From UBA940 sp031547885 (GTDB lineage: Bacteria > Bacteroidota > Bacteroidia > Bacteroidales > Rikenellaceae): a DNA stretch of 64,000 bases. The notes under the pieces are model-generated. The model was not told where the DNA came from. It saw only the letters and a program-made list of their open reading frames with translations, and ran no database searches. The stretch is from assembly GCA_031547885.1 (NCBI GenBank), contig JAVBRO010000038.1, forward strand, positions 10,940 through 74,939, given 5' to 3'. Each line of letters starts with the position of its first letter. The first letter of the stretch is position 1. Of the stretch, positions 1-8,422 are shown in pieces. The position numbers and the translations under genes are program-made.

Positions 1-150
1 GCCAAGAACGGGACATACCCGATCGTGCGTCCGCTCTACTATTATTACTTAGCCAAATCGGAAGCCGCCGTAAAGCCGTTCATCGACTACGTGCTTTCGG
101 CCGCCGGACAGAAGACCGTCAGCGAGATCGGGTTCATAACCGTGAAATAA
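1..150 (+). CDS. pstS: Phosphate-binding protein PstS, C-terminal end (partial)
   Basis: The window opens inside a reading frame that runs from base 1 to a TAA at 148-150 (49 codons plus stop). The end contains YPIVRPLYYYYLAK followed by a helix and FIDYVLSAAGQKTVSEIGF, which is the usual C-terminus of the periplasmic phosphate receptor of the Pst ABC transporter. The neighbours pstC, pstA, pstB and phoU confirm it. Only the last part of the protein is visible, so signal peptide and ligand residues cannot be judged. Confidence 0.88.
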   Translation, partial: AKNGTYPIVRPLYYYYLAKSEAAVKPFIDYVLSAAGQKTVSEIGFITVK

Positions 151-162
151 CTGAACGCAATA

Positions 163-238
163 CGTCATTGCGAGCGTATGCGAAGCAATCCAGTTCGTAA
201 TGTCTGGATTGCTTCAGGCTAAAGCCTTCGCAATGACG
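163..238. repeat. Palindromic intergenic repeat, copy A
   Basis: Terminal inverted repeats CGTCATTGCGA (163-173) and TCGCAATGACG (228-238) are perfect over 11 bp. Inside, GCAATCCAG (185-193) pairs with CTGGATTGC (204-212). The element sits between pstS and pstC, so a transcript crossing both genes would carry a two-part hairpin. Related copies lie at 3883-3966, 6444-6527, 20869-20960, 26769-26851 and 28204-28422. Confidence 0.85.
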
Positions 239-262
239 ATATGGTCTGACAAAACACTCTGA

Positions 263-1471
263 ATGAAAAGTCTCAGGCGTATATTCGAAAAATTGATCGA
301 GAGCATACTGACGGTCAGCGGGGCGGTGACGACTATCGTGATCCTGCTGATCGTCGTATTCCTTTTCCGCGAGGGTGCGGGGCTTTTCAAAAGTCCTGCG
401 GTCGAGAAAGGCTACGCGCTGTGCGTCGACGCCGGGAATCCGCTGTCGCACCTCGGACCGCAGCAGATCAAGCGCATTTTCGACTACGAGATAGAGAACT
501 GGTCGGAAGTGGGCGGCCGGGATCAGGAGATCGTCCCTTTCCGATTCGACGAGATTTTTAATTATTACAGCGACGAAGAACTTGGCGAGGATTACGCCCT
601 GCTGCCCGAAAAATTGGGCGAGTATATAGCCGCCACTCCGGGAATCGTTGCGTTCCTGCCGAAGCAGTACATTCCCGCGAACATGCCGGAAGTGAAGATA
701 CTGCGCGGAGACAGGATAACCGTTGCCGATTTCTTCGGCGGCCGCGAGTGGATCCCCACCGCCACGCCCGCACCTCAGTTCGGGGTTCTGCCGCTCATAT
801 TGGGTACGCTGCTGGTGAGCCTCGTTGCGATACTCATCGCCCTGCCTCTGGGCCTGGGCGTGGCGATATACCTCTCGGAACTCGCGGGCGACAGGATGCG
901 CAAAATGCTCAAACCGGCCATAGAACTGCTTGCGGGAATTCCTTCGGTGGTTTACGGCTTTTTCGGACTGGTGGTGCTTGTTCCGCTGGTGCAGAAGGCG
1001 TTCAACCTTCCGGTCGGCGAAACGGCATTCACGGGCAGTGTCATACTTGCTATCATGGCCCTTCCGACGATCATAACTGTGGCAGAGGACGCCATGCGCA
1101 ACACTCCGCTGGCACAGCGCGAGGCGAGTCTCGCATTGGGCGCTTCGAGCTGGCAGACCATATACAAGGTCATCGTGCCCTACGCCTCATCCGGGATATC
1201 CGCCGCAGTGGTGCTCGGGATAGGCCGCGCGATAGGCGAAACGATGGCCGTGCTGATGGTCACCGGAAACGCCGCCGTAATGCCCCATTCGCTCTTCGAA
1301 CCCGTCCGCACCATCCCCGCGACCATAGCCGCCGAACTGGGCGAAGCACCGGCCGGGGGGGCGCACTACCAGGCGCTGTTCATGCTCGGATGTATCCTGT
1401 TCGTGATAACCATGATAATCAGCGTGACCGCCGAAGCCATTTCGAAACGCCAGCCTAACAGGGGATTATGA
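263..1471 (+). CDS. pstC: Phosphate ABC transporter permease PstC with periplasmic insert
   Basis: Inner-membrane permease of the high-affinity phosphate transporter. The first membrane segment is at residues 19-37, and the permease core starts near residue 150, with the signature region EASLALGASSWQTI in the cytoplasmic coupling loop. Residues about 45-145 form a soluble insert absent from the classical PstC of about 300-320 residues. Its LGPQQIKRIFDYEIENWSEV stretch and the later TPGIVAF resemble PstS-type binding domains. The gene follows pstS across a palindromic repeat and overlaps pstA by 4 bases (ATGA), so translation is probably coupled. Permease identity is clear; the role of the insert is inference. 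Confidence 0.93.
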   Translation: MKSLRRIFEKLIESILTVSGAVTTIVILLIVVFLFREGAGLFKSPAVEKGYALCVDAGNPLSHLGPQQIKRIFDYEIENWSEVGGRDQEIVPFRFDEIFNYYSDEELGEDYALLPEKLGEYIAATPGIVAFLPKQYIPANMPEVKILRGDRITVADFFGGREWIPTATPAPQFGVLPLILGTLLVSLVAILIALPLGLGVAIYLSELAGDRMRKMLKPAIELLAGIPSVVYGFFGLVVLVPLVQKAFNLPVGETAFTGSVILAIMALPTIITVAEDAMRNTPLAQREASLALGASSWQTIYKVIVPYASSGISAAVVLGIGRAIGETMAVLMVTGNAAVMPHSLFEPVRTIPATIAAELGEAPAGGAHYQALFMLGCILFVITMIISVTAEAISKRQPNRGL

Positions 1472-2322
1472 GTAAAAAAGTCAATCAATCCATCGCTTTC
1501 TGGACGTTCCGCGTGCTGGGGCTCGTGGTGGTCGCCATACTGTTCTGGATACTCGGCTTCATAGTCTGGAACGGCGCGGGCACCATAAGCTGGAAATTTC
1601 TCACCACGGCTCCGACCGACGGCATGACCGGCGGGGGGATATTCCCTGCCATAGTCGGTACCTGCTGCCTGATAGTCGGCAGCATGATCGTGGCTTTTCC
1701 GTTGGGGGTTATGTCGGCCATCTACACGACCGAATATGCCGGTAACGGCCGCATAGTGAAGTTCATCCGGGTTATGACAAACAATCTCGGCAGCATTCCG
1801 TCGATCATTTTCGGCCTGTTCGGCATGTTGCTGTTCGTCAATCAGTTGGGGTGGGGCGACTCGATCATCGCGGGTTCGTTCACGCTCGGTCTGCTGGTTC
1901 TGCCGCTCGTTATCCGCACGACCGAAGAGGCGCTGAAAGCCGTGCCCGATTCATACCGCACCGGGAGCCTCGCTCTGGGCGCAAGCAAACTGCAGACCAT
2001 CGGACGTGTGGTCCTTCCGACAGCCTTTCCAAACATAACCACCGGGCTTATACTATCGATAGGCCGCGTGTCGGGCGAGACCGCGCCGATACTCTTCACG
2101 GTGGCCGCGTATTTCCTTCCGAAACTCCCCAGCGGCATCTACGACCAGGTGATGGCCCTGCCTTACCACCTCTACGTTATCGCCACCAGCGGCACCGACC
2201 TCGAAGCCACGCGCCCCATAGCCTACGGTACGGCGCTGGTGCTGATCGCCATAGTGTTAGTTATGAACCTGTTGGCATCGATGCTTAGGCGCTATTTCAG
2301 CAGAAAAACAAAAATTAATTGA
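1468..2322 (+). CDS. pstA: Phosphate ABC transporter permease PstA
   Basis: Second permease of the Pst transporter, 284 residues and of normal family length. It has an N-terminal membrane helix, then the BPD-transp-1 core with several hydrophobic segments and the coupling-loop motif TGSLALGASKLQTI near residue 170. It starts inside the last codons of pstC (4-base overlap), which sets the start. It ends about 97 bases before pstB. Confidence 0.94.
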   Translation: MSKKVNQSIAFWTFRVLGLVVVAILFWILGFIVWNGAGTISWKFLTTAPTDGMTGGGIFPAIVGTCCLIVGSMIVAFPLGVMSAIYTTEYAGNGRIVKFIRVMTNNLGSIPSIIFGLFGMLLFVNQLGWGDSIIAGSFTLGLLVLPLVIRTTEEALKAVPDSYRTGSLALGASKLQTIGRVVLPTAFPNITTGLILSIGRVSGETAPILFTVAAYFLPKLPSGIYDQVMALPYHLYVIATSGTDLEATRPIAYGTALVLIAIVLVMNLLASMLRRYFSRKTKIN

Positions 2323-2419
2323 CAACCGACGCTGCGGAGCGAGGGCAGAGCGAACTTGTTCGTTTTGCCGAGCCGCGAGGAGGAAAAGCCTGCGAAGCAG
2401 GATTAATTGATAATTGACA
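2323..2419. other. pstA-pstB intergenic segment with TTGACAA repeats
   Basis: This gap inside the pst operon is bracketed by AATTAATTGACAA at its left edge and GATAATTGACAATG at its right edge, the latter running into the pstB start. Between them are short self-complementary pieces (GAACTTGTTC; CCTGCGAAGCAGG). A similar tandem ATTGACAATTGACAATG occurs at 26717-26733 just after thrB. It looks like a small insertion of repetitive intergenic DNA; no function can be assigned. Confidence 0.5.
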
Positions 2420-3166
2420 ATGATAGAAACTAAGAACATAGACTTTTATTATGGTGATTTCCACGCGCTGAAAGGGATCAGTATGCGAATCGAGCCGAAC
2501 ACCGTGACAGCGCTCATCGGTCCGTCGGGATGCGGAAAATCGACCTACCTGCGCCTTTTCAACCGCATGAACGACCTGATCCCCGGAACCAAACTGACCG
2601 GCGAGTGCCTCATAGACGGCCGCGATATTTACGCCAAGTCGGTGCAGGTCGACGAGCTGCGCAAGAACGTGGGGATGGTGTTCCAGAAGCCCAATCCGTT
2701 CCCAAAGTCGATCTTCGACAACGTGGCCTACGGTCTGCGCGTCAACGGCGTCGGCGACAAGGCTTTCATCCGCCGCCGCGTCGAGGAGTCGCTCGCCGGG
2801 GCGGCGCTTTGGAACGAGGTGAAGGATAAGCTCAAAAAATCGGCCTATGAGCTCTCGGGCGGACAGCAGCAAAGGCTCTGCATAGCCCGTGCGCTGGCGG
2901 TCGAACCCTCGATCCTGCTGATGGACGAACCCGCCTCGGCGCTCGACCCCATCTCGACCTCGAAGATCGAGGAACTGATACACGAACTGAAGGAACGCTA
3001 CACGATCGTGATCGTCACCCACAACATGCAGCAGGCCGCCCGCGTGAGCGACCGTACCGGATTCTTCATGCTGGGCGAACTCGTTGAATACAGCGACACG
3101 AAGAAAATGTTCCTCAATCCGGAAAAGAAACAGACTCAGAATTACATAACCGGCAGATTTGGTTGA
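2420..3166 (+). CDS. pstB: Phosphate ABC transporter ATP-binding protein PstB
   Basis: Cytoplasmic ATPase of the Pst transporter, 248 residues. Walker A GPSGCGKST is at residues 34-42, the signature LSGGQQQRLCIARAL is in the middle, and Walker B ILLMDEPASALD follows, then the H-loop VTHNM. I chose the ATG at 2420; an in-frame TTG two codons upstream would also work but has no advantage. The stop is followed one base later by the phoU start. Confidence 0.96.
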   Translation: MIETKNIDFYYGDFHALKGISMRIEPNTVTALIGPSGCGKSTYLRLFNRMNDLIPGTKLTGECLIDGRDIYAKSVQVDELRKNVGMVFQKPNPFPKSIFDNVAYGLRVNGVGDKAFIRRRVEESLAGAALWNEVKDKLKKSAYELSGGQQQRLCIARALAVEPSILLMDEPASALDPISTSKIEELIHELKERYTIVIVTHNMQQAARVSDRTGFFMLGELVEYSDTKKMFLNPEKKQTQNYITGRFG

Positions 3167-3167
3167 T

Positions 3168-3845
3168 ATGGAAAAGCAGTTAAAACACACAGAAAAGGAG
3201 CTTCTGGCCCTGCGCAGCGAAGTGAGCCAAATGTGGCAGCTTGTGCTGTCGCAGCTCGAAAAGGCCAAACAGGCCTATATGGAGAACGACGCCGAAATGG
3301 CCCGCGAAGTGATAAGCCGCGAAAAGCGCGTCGACACGTTCGAACTCAAGATCGAGAGCGACTGCGAAAACTACATCGCGCTGTTCAGCCCCGTTGCGGT
3401 GGACCTGCGCCTGGCGCTGTCGATGATAAAGATCGCCGGGACGCTCGAACGCATAGGCGACTTCGCGGAAGGGATCGCCCGCCACGTCATTATCGACGGC
3501 TGCGAGGATATTTCCAGAGAGTTGAAAGAGGATATGTCGATCGACAAGATGTTCGACACGGCGATTTCGATGCTGTCGGACAGCTACGTGGCGCTGGAGT
3601 CGGAGAACACCAAACTCTCGGGCAAGATCATGCAGAAGGACGAACAGGTCGACCTGCTCTACCGCGAGGCGATACAGAAGCTCGCCGGACATGCATCCCG
3701 CAACCCGAAACAGGCGCTGTGCGTGCTGGAAACGCTGCTCGTCATCCGCAAGATCGAGCGCGTGGGCGACCACTGCAGCAACATCGTCGAGGAGATCGTC
3801 TTTTACATCGACGCGAAAATACTCAAACACAATAAGAGTAAATAA
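3168..3845 (+). CDS. phoU: Phosphate signalling protein PhoU
   Basis: All-helical regulator of 225 residues with the two tandem PhoU repeats (around residues 20-105 and 120-210). Conserved patches include RIGDFAEGIARHV and the second-repeat RKIERVGDHCSNI, which supply the acidic metal-cluster residues of the family. PhoU links Pst transporter activity to the PhoR kinase, and here it lies between pstB and a PhoB/PhoR-like pair. An in-frame TTG at 3159 would overlap pstB; the ATG at 3168 is preferred. Confidence 0.95.
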   Translation: MEKQLKHTEKELLALRSEVSQMWQLVLSQLEKAKQAYMENDAEMAREVISREKRVDTFELKIESDCENYIALFSPVAVDLRLALSMIKIAGTLERIGDFAEGIARHVIIDGCEDISRELKEDMSIDKMFDTAISMLSDSYVALESENTKLSGKIMQKDEQVDLLYREAIQKLAGHASRNPKQALCVLETLLVIRKIERVGDHCSNIVEEIVFYIDAKILKHNKSK

Positions 3846-3847
3846 TT

Positions 3848-3855
3848 TATCTTTG
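3848..3855 (+). promoter_or_regulatory. Candidate -7 box for the response regulator/kinase pair
   Basis: TATCTTTG matches the Bacteroidetes -7 consensus TAnnTTTG. It sits directly after the phoU stop and about 145 bases before the response-regulator start, with a palindromic repeat in the leader. No convincing -33 TTG at the standard distance was confirmed. Confidence 0.5.
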
Positions 3856-3882
3856 CAGTGTGAGATCAAACATTGCTCGTTA

Positions 3883-3966
3883 CGTCATTGCGAGGAGCCG
3901 CAGGCGACGCGGCAATCCAGATAACAATGCATAGATTGCTTCACCCTTACAGGGTTCGCAATGACG
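3883..3966. repeat. Palindromic intergenic repeat, copy B
   Basis: Perfect 11-bp ends CGTCATTGCGA (3883-3893) and TCGCAATGACG (3956-3966), identical to those of copies A and D. The inner arms carry GCAATC and GATTGC. It lies in the leader of the response-regulator gene and contains an in-frame ATG that is not likely to be used. Confidence 0.85.
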
Positions 3967-3999
3967 GTAATCCGAATCTGTAAACGAAATGTGACCGCC

Positions 4000-4680
4000 A
4001 TGAAAGAGAAGATACTTGTAGTCGACGACGAGCGCGATATCTGCGAAATACTCCAGTTCAACCTTGCCAACGAGGGCTACGAGGTCGATACGGCATACTC
4101 GGCCGAAGAGGCGCTGGGTATTCTCTCGCCCGGCCATTCGCTCATCCTGCTCGACGTGATGATGGGCGGGATGTCGGGTTACAAGATGGCCGAAAAACTG
4201 CGCAAAGAGGGTAACCATACCCCGGTGATCTTCCTCACGGCCAAGGATACAGAGAACGATATGCTGACCGGTTTTTCGGTCGGCGGCGACGACTATATTT
4301 CGAAGCCATTCTCGGTCAAGGAGGTCTCGGCGCGTGTGAAAGCCGTCCTGAAACGTTCGCCGGCGCGCATAGAAGCCGCCAATGCCACTGTCGTGGATGG
4401 CCTCGACATCGACCACGCCGTAAAAGAGATCTCGCTGGACGGAGCGGTCATACCCCTCACTAAGACCGAATTCGAGATATTCACCCTGCTGGCGGGAAAC
4501 CCGTCGCGCATATTTTCGCGCGAGGATATGATCGACCGCATCTGGAAAGATACCCCTTTCATAACCGAACGGACCGTCGACGTGCACATCACGCGCCTGC
4601 GTAAAAAACTCGGCGCACGCGCATCGCTCATTGCCAGCCGCCCGGGATACGGCTACCGCTTTAATCTCAAGGAAGAATGA
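4000..4680 (+). CDS. OmpR/PhoB-family response regulator
   Basis: DNA-binding response regulator of 226 residues. The receiver domain (about 5-115) has the acidic pair in VVDDER, phospho-acceptor D52 in LLDVMM, the switch T in FLTAKD and the K of SKPFSV. The C-terminal winged helix (about 130-225) has TEFEIFTLLAGNPSRIFSRE and VHITRLRKKLG. I moved the start to the ATG at 4000, because an upstream ATG at 3961 lies in a repeat. Placement after phoU and the 4-base overlap with a kinase suggest a PhoB-type phosphate-starvation regulator; that role is inferred from context. Confidence 0.9.
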   Translation: MKEKILVVDDERDICEILQFNLANEGYEVDTAYSAEEALGILSPGHSLILLDVMMGGMSGYKMAEKLRKEGNHTPVIFLTAKDTENDMLTGFSVGGDDYISKPFSVKEVSARVKAVLKRSPARIEAANATVVDGLDIDHAVKEISLDGAVIPLTKTEFEIFTLLAGNPSRIFSREDMIDRIWKDTPFITERTVDVHITRLRKKLGARASLIASRPGYGYRFNLKEE

Positions 4681-6398
4681 AGACAACATACCAGAGGAAA
4701 CTGACGTTCAGCTTCCTCGTGATTTTCGTACTGTTCACCGCCGGGATCGTCGTTTTCGAACAGTCGATGGAACGGCGCTACAAGACCGAGGCGCTGGAAG
4801 AGAAACTCGACGCCTATGCCGACGTGATAGGGGCGTATCTGACCGAGAACGGCTGGCAGATGTACGGCCCGCACTCTCTGCGCAACCTGCTGCCGGCGAA
4901 CCTTCGCGTGACCATCATCAATATGGACGGCACGGTGATCTTCGACAATCTTTTTTCGAGCGCTTCAGGACTGGAAAACCATCTCTGCAGGCCCGAAGTG
5001 GCCCGCGCGCTGAAAAACGGCACGGGGTACAATATCCGCACTTCGGCATCGAACAACCGTGAATACCTCTACTACGCCAAATACTCGGGCAACGGCTATA
5101 TCCGCGTGGCTCTGCCGTATGACGTCAAGGTCCGGTCGTTCCTCAAGCCCGACAACGCGTTCCTCTACTTTGTCGTGGCGCTACTCGTGGTGGGATTCGT
5201 GTTCATAAATTACACTGGCAGCTGGTTCGGCCGTTCGATCCGCCGGATGCGCGATTTCTCGAAGGCGGTGGCGCGGGGGGATTCCGACGTGGCCGTTCCC
5301 GAATTTCCCGACGACGAACTGGGCGAGATAGGCCGTCAGATCGCCGACGATTACCGGTTGCTTAAAGAGAGCGAGGTGCATCTGTCGCTCGAGCGCGAAA
5401 AGTTGCTGCAGCACATTCAAATATCGGCCGAGGGGATCTGCTTTTTCAATCCGGACGAGTCGGTGGCGTTCTACAACGGCCTGTTCCTGCAGTACCTGAA
5501 CGTAGTAAGTCGCCATCCCGACATTGGCGATATTTTGTCGGCCGAGCCTTTCCGTCCCGTAAAGGAGTTCCTGGATTCCGAGTTCGGCGACAATTACTAC
5601 GAGTACGTCATCCGCGAGTACGGGAGCGAATTCCTGGTGCGGCTCAACCGCTTCGAGGACGACAGTTTCGAGATAGTGCTGAGCGACATTTCGGGCCAGG
5701 AAAAGACCCGCAGGTTAAAACGAGAAATGACCGAGAATATCGCCCACGAGCTGCGCACGCCCGTAACGAGCATCCGCGGGTTCCTGGAAACCATGCTAGA
5801 AACGGCGCTCACCCCCGAACAGCAGCGTAAATTCACGGAGAAAGCCTACAACCAGACACTTACGTTGTCGGAACTTATACGCGATATGGGACTGCTGACA
5901 AAGATCGAGGAAATGCCTGCAAAATCGGGTTTCCGTCCGGTCGATATCCGGGAACTGCTGGGACGCGTTGAGACGGAGCTGAAAGGCGAAATGGCGGCCG
6001 GCGGGATCAAATTCCTCAATTCGGTTCCGGGCGGCATCGTTGTCAGCGGGAACGAAGGACTGCTCTATTCGGTTTTCCGCAACCTGGCCGACAACGCCGT
6101 GAAGTACGCGGGCCGGAACACTGAGATAACCGTCAACCTGATAAGCCGCAAGGACGGCACGATCCGCCTGTCGTTCGCCGATTCGGGCAAGGGAGTCGCC
6201 GACGAGAGCCAGCTGGGCCGTATATTCGAGAGGTTTTACCGCATCGACGAAGGTCGTACGCGCGACAGCGGCGGCTCGGGGCTCGGACTATCGATAGTGA
6301 AGAACGCCATCCTGATCCACGGCGGCAGCATCTCGGCGCGCAACCGCAGGGAAGGCGGCCTGGAGTTCATAATCCAGTTGCCCGAGAAAGGTGCTTGA
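4677..6398 (+). CDS. PhoR-like sensor histidine kinase
   Basis: Membrane-bound sensor kinase of 573 residues. A membrane helix at about 9-28 and a second at about 160-180 flank a periplasmic sensor region. Then come a HAMP-like linker, a PAS-like segment (about 245-335), HisKA with H357 in NIAHELRTPVTSI, and HATPase_c with N-box NLADNAVKYAG, G1 DSGKG and G2 GGSGLGLSIVKN. It partners the response regulator it overlaps by 4 bases. The pst-phoU context points to phosphate sensing. Confidence 0.9.
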   Translation: MKTTYQRKLTFSFLVIFVLFTAGIVVFEQSMERRYKTEALEEKLDAYADVIGAYLTENGWQMYGPHSLRNLLPANLRVTIINMDGTVIFDNLFSSASGLENHLCRPEVARALKNGTGYNIRTSASNNREYLYYAKYSGNGYIRVALPYDVKVRSFLKPDNAFLYFVVALLVVGFVFINYTGSWFGRSIRRMRDFSKAVARGDSDVAVPEFPDDELGEIGRQIADDYRLLKESEVHLSLEREKLLQHIQISAEGICFFNPDESVAFYNGLFLQYLNVVSRHPDIGDILSAEPFRPVKEFLDSEFGDNYYEYVIREYGSEFLVRLNRFEDDSFEIVLSDISGQEKTRRLKREMTENIAHELRTPVTSIRGFLETMLETALTPEQQRKFTEKAYNQTLTLSELIRDMGLLTKIEEMPAKSGFRPVDIRELLGRVETELKGEMAAGGIKFLNSVPGGIVVSGNEGLLYSVFRNLADNAVKYAGRNTEITVNLISRKDGTIRLSFADSGKGVADESQLGRIFERFYRIDEGRTRDSGGSGLGLSIVKNAILIHGGSISARNRREGGLEFIIQLPEKGA

Positions 6399-6443
6399 AA
6401 TTGCGTATTTTGGGTAATGGTGCCTAAAGTGGCGTTTTGTCAA

Positions 6444-6527
6444 GTCATTCCGAGGTAAGCGTAGCGGCGAGGAATCTACTTTATATTCAAATGTTTGGTA
6501 GATCCCTCACACAAGGTTCGGGATGAC
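6444..6527. repeat. Palindromic intergenic repeat, copy C
   Basis: Left end GTCATTCCGA and right end TCGGGATGAC match as inverted repeats with one mismatch; AGGAATCTAC and GTAGATCCCT-like arms lie inside. It sits between the convergent kinase gene and the permuted-papain gene, where it could also help end transcription. It is intermediate between the GTCATTGCGA and GTCATCCCGA forms of the family. Confidence 0.7.
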
Positions 6528-6539
6528 ACAACGGCGAAA

Positions 6540-7163
6540 CTATCTTGTGCCATATCGATGATCTACAACAGGCTCGAACAGCGCGCTGTTGAAGAAAGAT
6601 GTGAAATTATAGTCCATTTTGGCCTTGTCGAAGATGGAATAACCCGAAGCGTTGAGTATCGAGAGGTAAATAAGCTCCGAACAGAAGATTTTCGACGAGT
6701 CGCGGATGTCGAACAGCATGTCGAACGGGACGCGCTGTTCCAGATATCTGGCCGCATGATGCACGATGCGGTCGGCGTCTGCCACCAGGCACCTTACCGC
6801 GACGAAAGAACCCGGCTTTGCGCACCTGACAAACTCCGACAGCGTGCATTCCTGGACGCCGTCCTCGTCAGCCAGGTCCGACGAGATGGAGTGGATGATA
6901 TTGAAACCGGGGCTTTCCCCGGTCACTATTCCGCAATGCGAAACCCCCATTCCACCGGAACTGTTCTCCAACATGGTACTCACCAAGCCATAGCCCATCC
7001 GCAGGACGATGTCGCCGGAACGGAGAGATCCCAGCTCTTCGCGGGTCAATTCGTATATCTGCGGACGGGAACGGTCCCTTGTCCGGTCGATATGCAGAAT
7101 GATGCCGAGAAGAGCCGGGATCGCTGCAATAATTAAAACTGCAAGGATTGCTCCTTTTTTCAC
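6540..7163 (-). CDS. YiiX/YebB-like permuted papain-fold hydrolase
   Basis: A 207-residue protein with an N-terminal membrane anchor or signal (residues 4-23). GDIVLRMG is followed by H76 in SHCGIV and C161 in FCSELIYLS. This His-first, Cys-late order is characteristic of the circularly permuted NlpC/P60 relatives (YaeF/YiiX, C92 group), which are predicted amidases or lipid-acting hydrolases. It would act in the periplasm or at the membrane. It follows the DUF4878 lipoprotein gene with a 9-base gap, so the two are probably co-transcribed. Substrate unknown. Confidence 0.8.
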   Translation of the reverse strand: MKKGAILAVLIIAAIPALLGIILHIDRTRDRSRPQIYELTREELGSLRSGDIVLRMGYGLVSTMLENSSGGMGVSHCGIVTGESPGFNIIHSISSDLADEDGVQECTLSEFVRCAKPGSFVAVRCLVADADRIVHHAARYLEQRVPFDMLFDIRDSSKIFCSELIYLSILNASGYSIFDKAKMDYNFTSFFNSALFEPVVDHRYGTR

Positions 7164-7172
7164 ATGCGGGTG

Positions 7173-7601
7173 TTATTTCCAGGAGACGTTGTCCACTTTC
7201 CAGTTGCCCTCTTCCTTGACCAGTTTCACTTTCCACACGCCGTCGTTCTCTTCGCCGTCGTATTTCATCACGTATTTTACATTGACATTGGCTGCATCCG
7301 GAGTGGCTTCGTTGATAACGGCCGGCTGTACTTCGGTCTTAGCCGACTCAATGGCTTTGAGCAGTTCTTTCTTCTCGGCAGGCATATCTTTCGCTTCCGC
7401 TTCCTGCTGTTCGATGTTTGCAACCTCTTTCTGCGACGCATACTTCTTCATTCCGGAGAAATCCTGCTTCTGCATAGCCGCAATGTACTTTTCAGTTACA
7501 GATTCAGGGGTTTGCGAACCGCCTCCGCCGCCGCAGCTCGAGAGGATCAATGCGCATGAAACGATGACTGCCAAAACAGCCGCACTTGTAAATTTTTTCA
7601 T
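7173..7601 (-). CDS. DUF4878-type lipoprotein
   Basis: A 142-residue secreted lipoprotein with signal peptide and lipobox ILSSC, then a Gly-rich linker. The domain opening SVTEKYIAAMQKQDFSGMKKYAS and the ending GVWKVKLVKEEGNWKVDN are the pattern of the DUF4878 / NTF2-like family of Bacteroidetes cell-envelope lipoproteins. No catalytic residues are evident. It is the first gene of a two-gene unit with the permuted papain hydrolase. Confidence 0.8.
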   Translation of the reverse strand: MKKFTSAAVLAVIVSCALILSSCGGGGGSQTPESVTEKYIAAMQKQDFSGMKKYASQKEVANIEQQEAEAKDMPAEKKELLKAIESAKTEVQPAVINEATPDAANVNVKYVMKYDGEENDGVWKVKLVKEEGNWKVDNVSWK

Positions 7602-7767
7602 GATAAATTAAATTAGGTTAGAAAATAATCTTCTTAATCTCACAATAATAAGCAAATAAGTCGGAGTATCAAATAGACAGATTCGATTTTTAGCGGTTTT
7701 TATTCGCAATGACCTGCATTTTTTTGCAGTGAACCTGTTTTCCCCCTCTTCCGTACTTCAAAATTCC
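7602..7767. other. Intergenic region with solo repeat end and hairpin
   Basis: TCGCAATGAC at 7704-7713 is an isolated half of the palindromic repeat family seen elsewhere. CTGCA and TGCAG around a run of T just beyond it form a small hairpin after the nitroreductase stop on the minus strand. Nothing else recognisable. Confidence 0.45.
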
Positions 7768-8301
7768 TCAGTAACGGTTCCAGTTGACGATCTTTTCGAT
7801 CGGTTTGCGCGTTTTCGGACGGGTGGGGGAATCGGGGTAACCCAGCGAGATGAGGAGCGGCACACGCCGTTTTGTGTCCACCCCGAGCAGCGCCTTCACC
7901 TTCTTTTCATTGAACCAGCCGATGATGCATGTGCCGAGTCCTATGTCGGCCGCCTGCAGGCAGAACTGGTTGACGGCGATCCCCAGGTCCATCAGGTGGT
8001 ACTCCTTGTTTTGCAGCACGCTCGCCGCGGCAGACAAGGTGTTGTTCTTTTCGAGCACTACAGCTATGAGCACCGGCGCCTGGTGCGTGAATTTGTTCAT
8101 TCCGAGGCTTGCGGCGCACCCGGCCACCTGTTCTTTGATCGCCGGATCGTCCACGACAATGAATTTCCACGGCTGGGAGTTGTTTGCCGAGGGCGACAGC
8201 CGCGCCGTTTCGAGGCACAGTTCCAACTTCTCCGGTTCGACAGCCCTGTCGAGGTATTTGCGGTCGCTCTGGCGGACCTTCGCGAGTTCTGAAAAATCCA
8301 T
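7768..8301 (-). CDS. Nitroreductase-family FMN oxidoreductase
   Basis: A 177-residue soluble flavoprotein of the nitroreductase superfamily. The phosphate/FMN-binding start VRQSDRKYLDRAV, the SPSANNSQPWKFIVVDD motif and the late LGTCIIGWFNE region with LGYPDSP are typical of the short NfnB/YdjA-like members. It probably reduces quinones, nitro compounds or a similar acceptor with NAD(P)H; the substrate cannot be told. Monocistronic, with its own -7 box. Confidence 0.88.
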   Translation of the reverse strand: MDFSELAKVRQSDRKYLDRAVEPEKLELCLETARLSPSANNSQPWKFIVVDDPAIKEQVAGCAASLGMNKFTHQAPVLIAVVLEKNNTLSAAASVLQNKEYHLMDLGIAVNQFCLQAADIGLGTCIIGWFNEKKVKALLGVDTKRRVPLLISLGYPDSPTRPKTRKPIEKIVNWNRY

Positions 8302-8324
8302 AACGCATTGTTTTTGAGTTACGG

Positions 8325-8332
8325 CAAAGATA
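8325..8332 (-). promoter_or_regulatory. -7 box of the nitroreductase gene
   Basis: CAAAGATA on the + strand reads TATCTTTG on the minus strand, a match to TAnnTTTG, about 24 bases before the ATG at 8301. Confidence 0.6.
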
Positions 8333-8422
8333 ATAATTTTAGCCTCGGTTAACTCTCGTTTTTGTTGATAAGTTTTTGCCGGAAGGGGTGCGGCTGTCGT
8401 GCGGATTTTCTATCTTGCGGGC

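Noticed and set aside
3961..3999. Upstream ATG of the response regulator at 3961
   Set aside because: It is formed by the end of repeat copy B; the receiver domain begins directly after the ATG at 4000.
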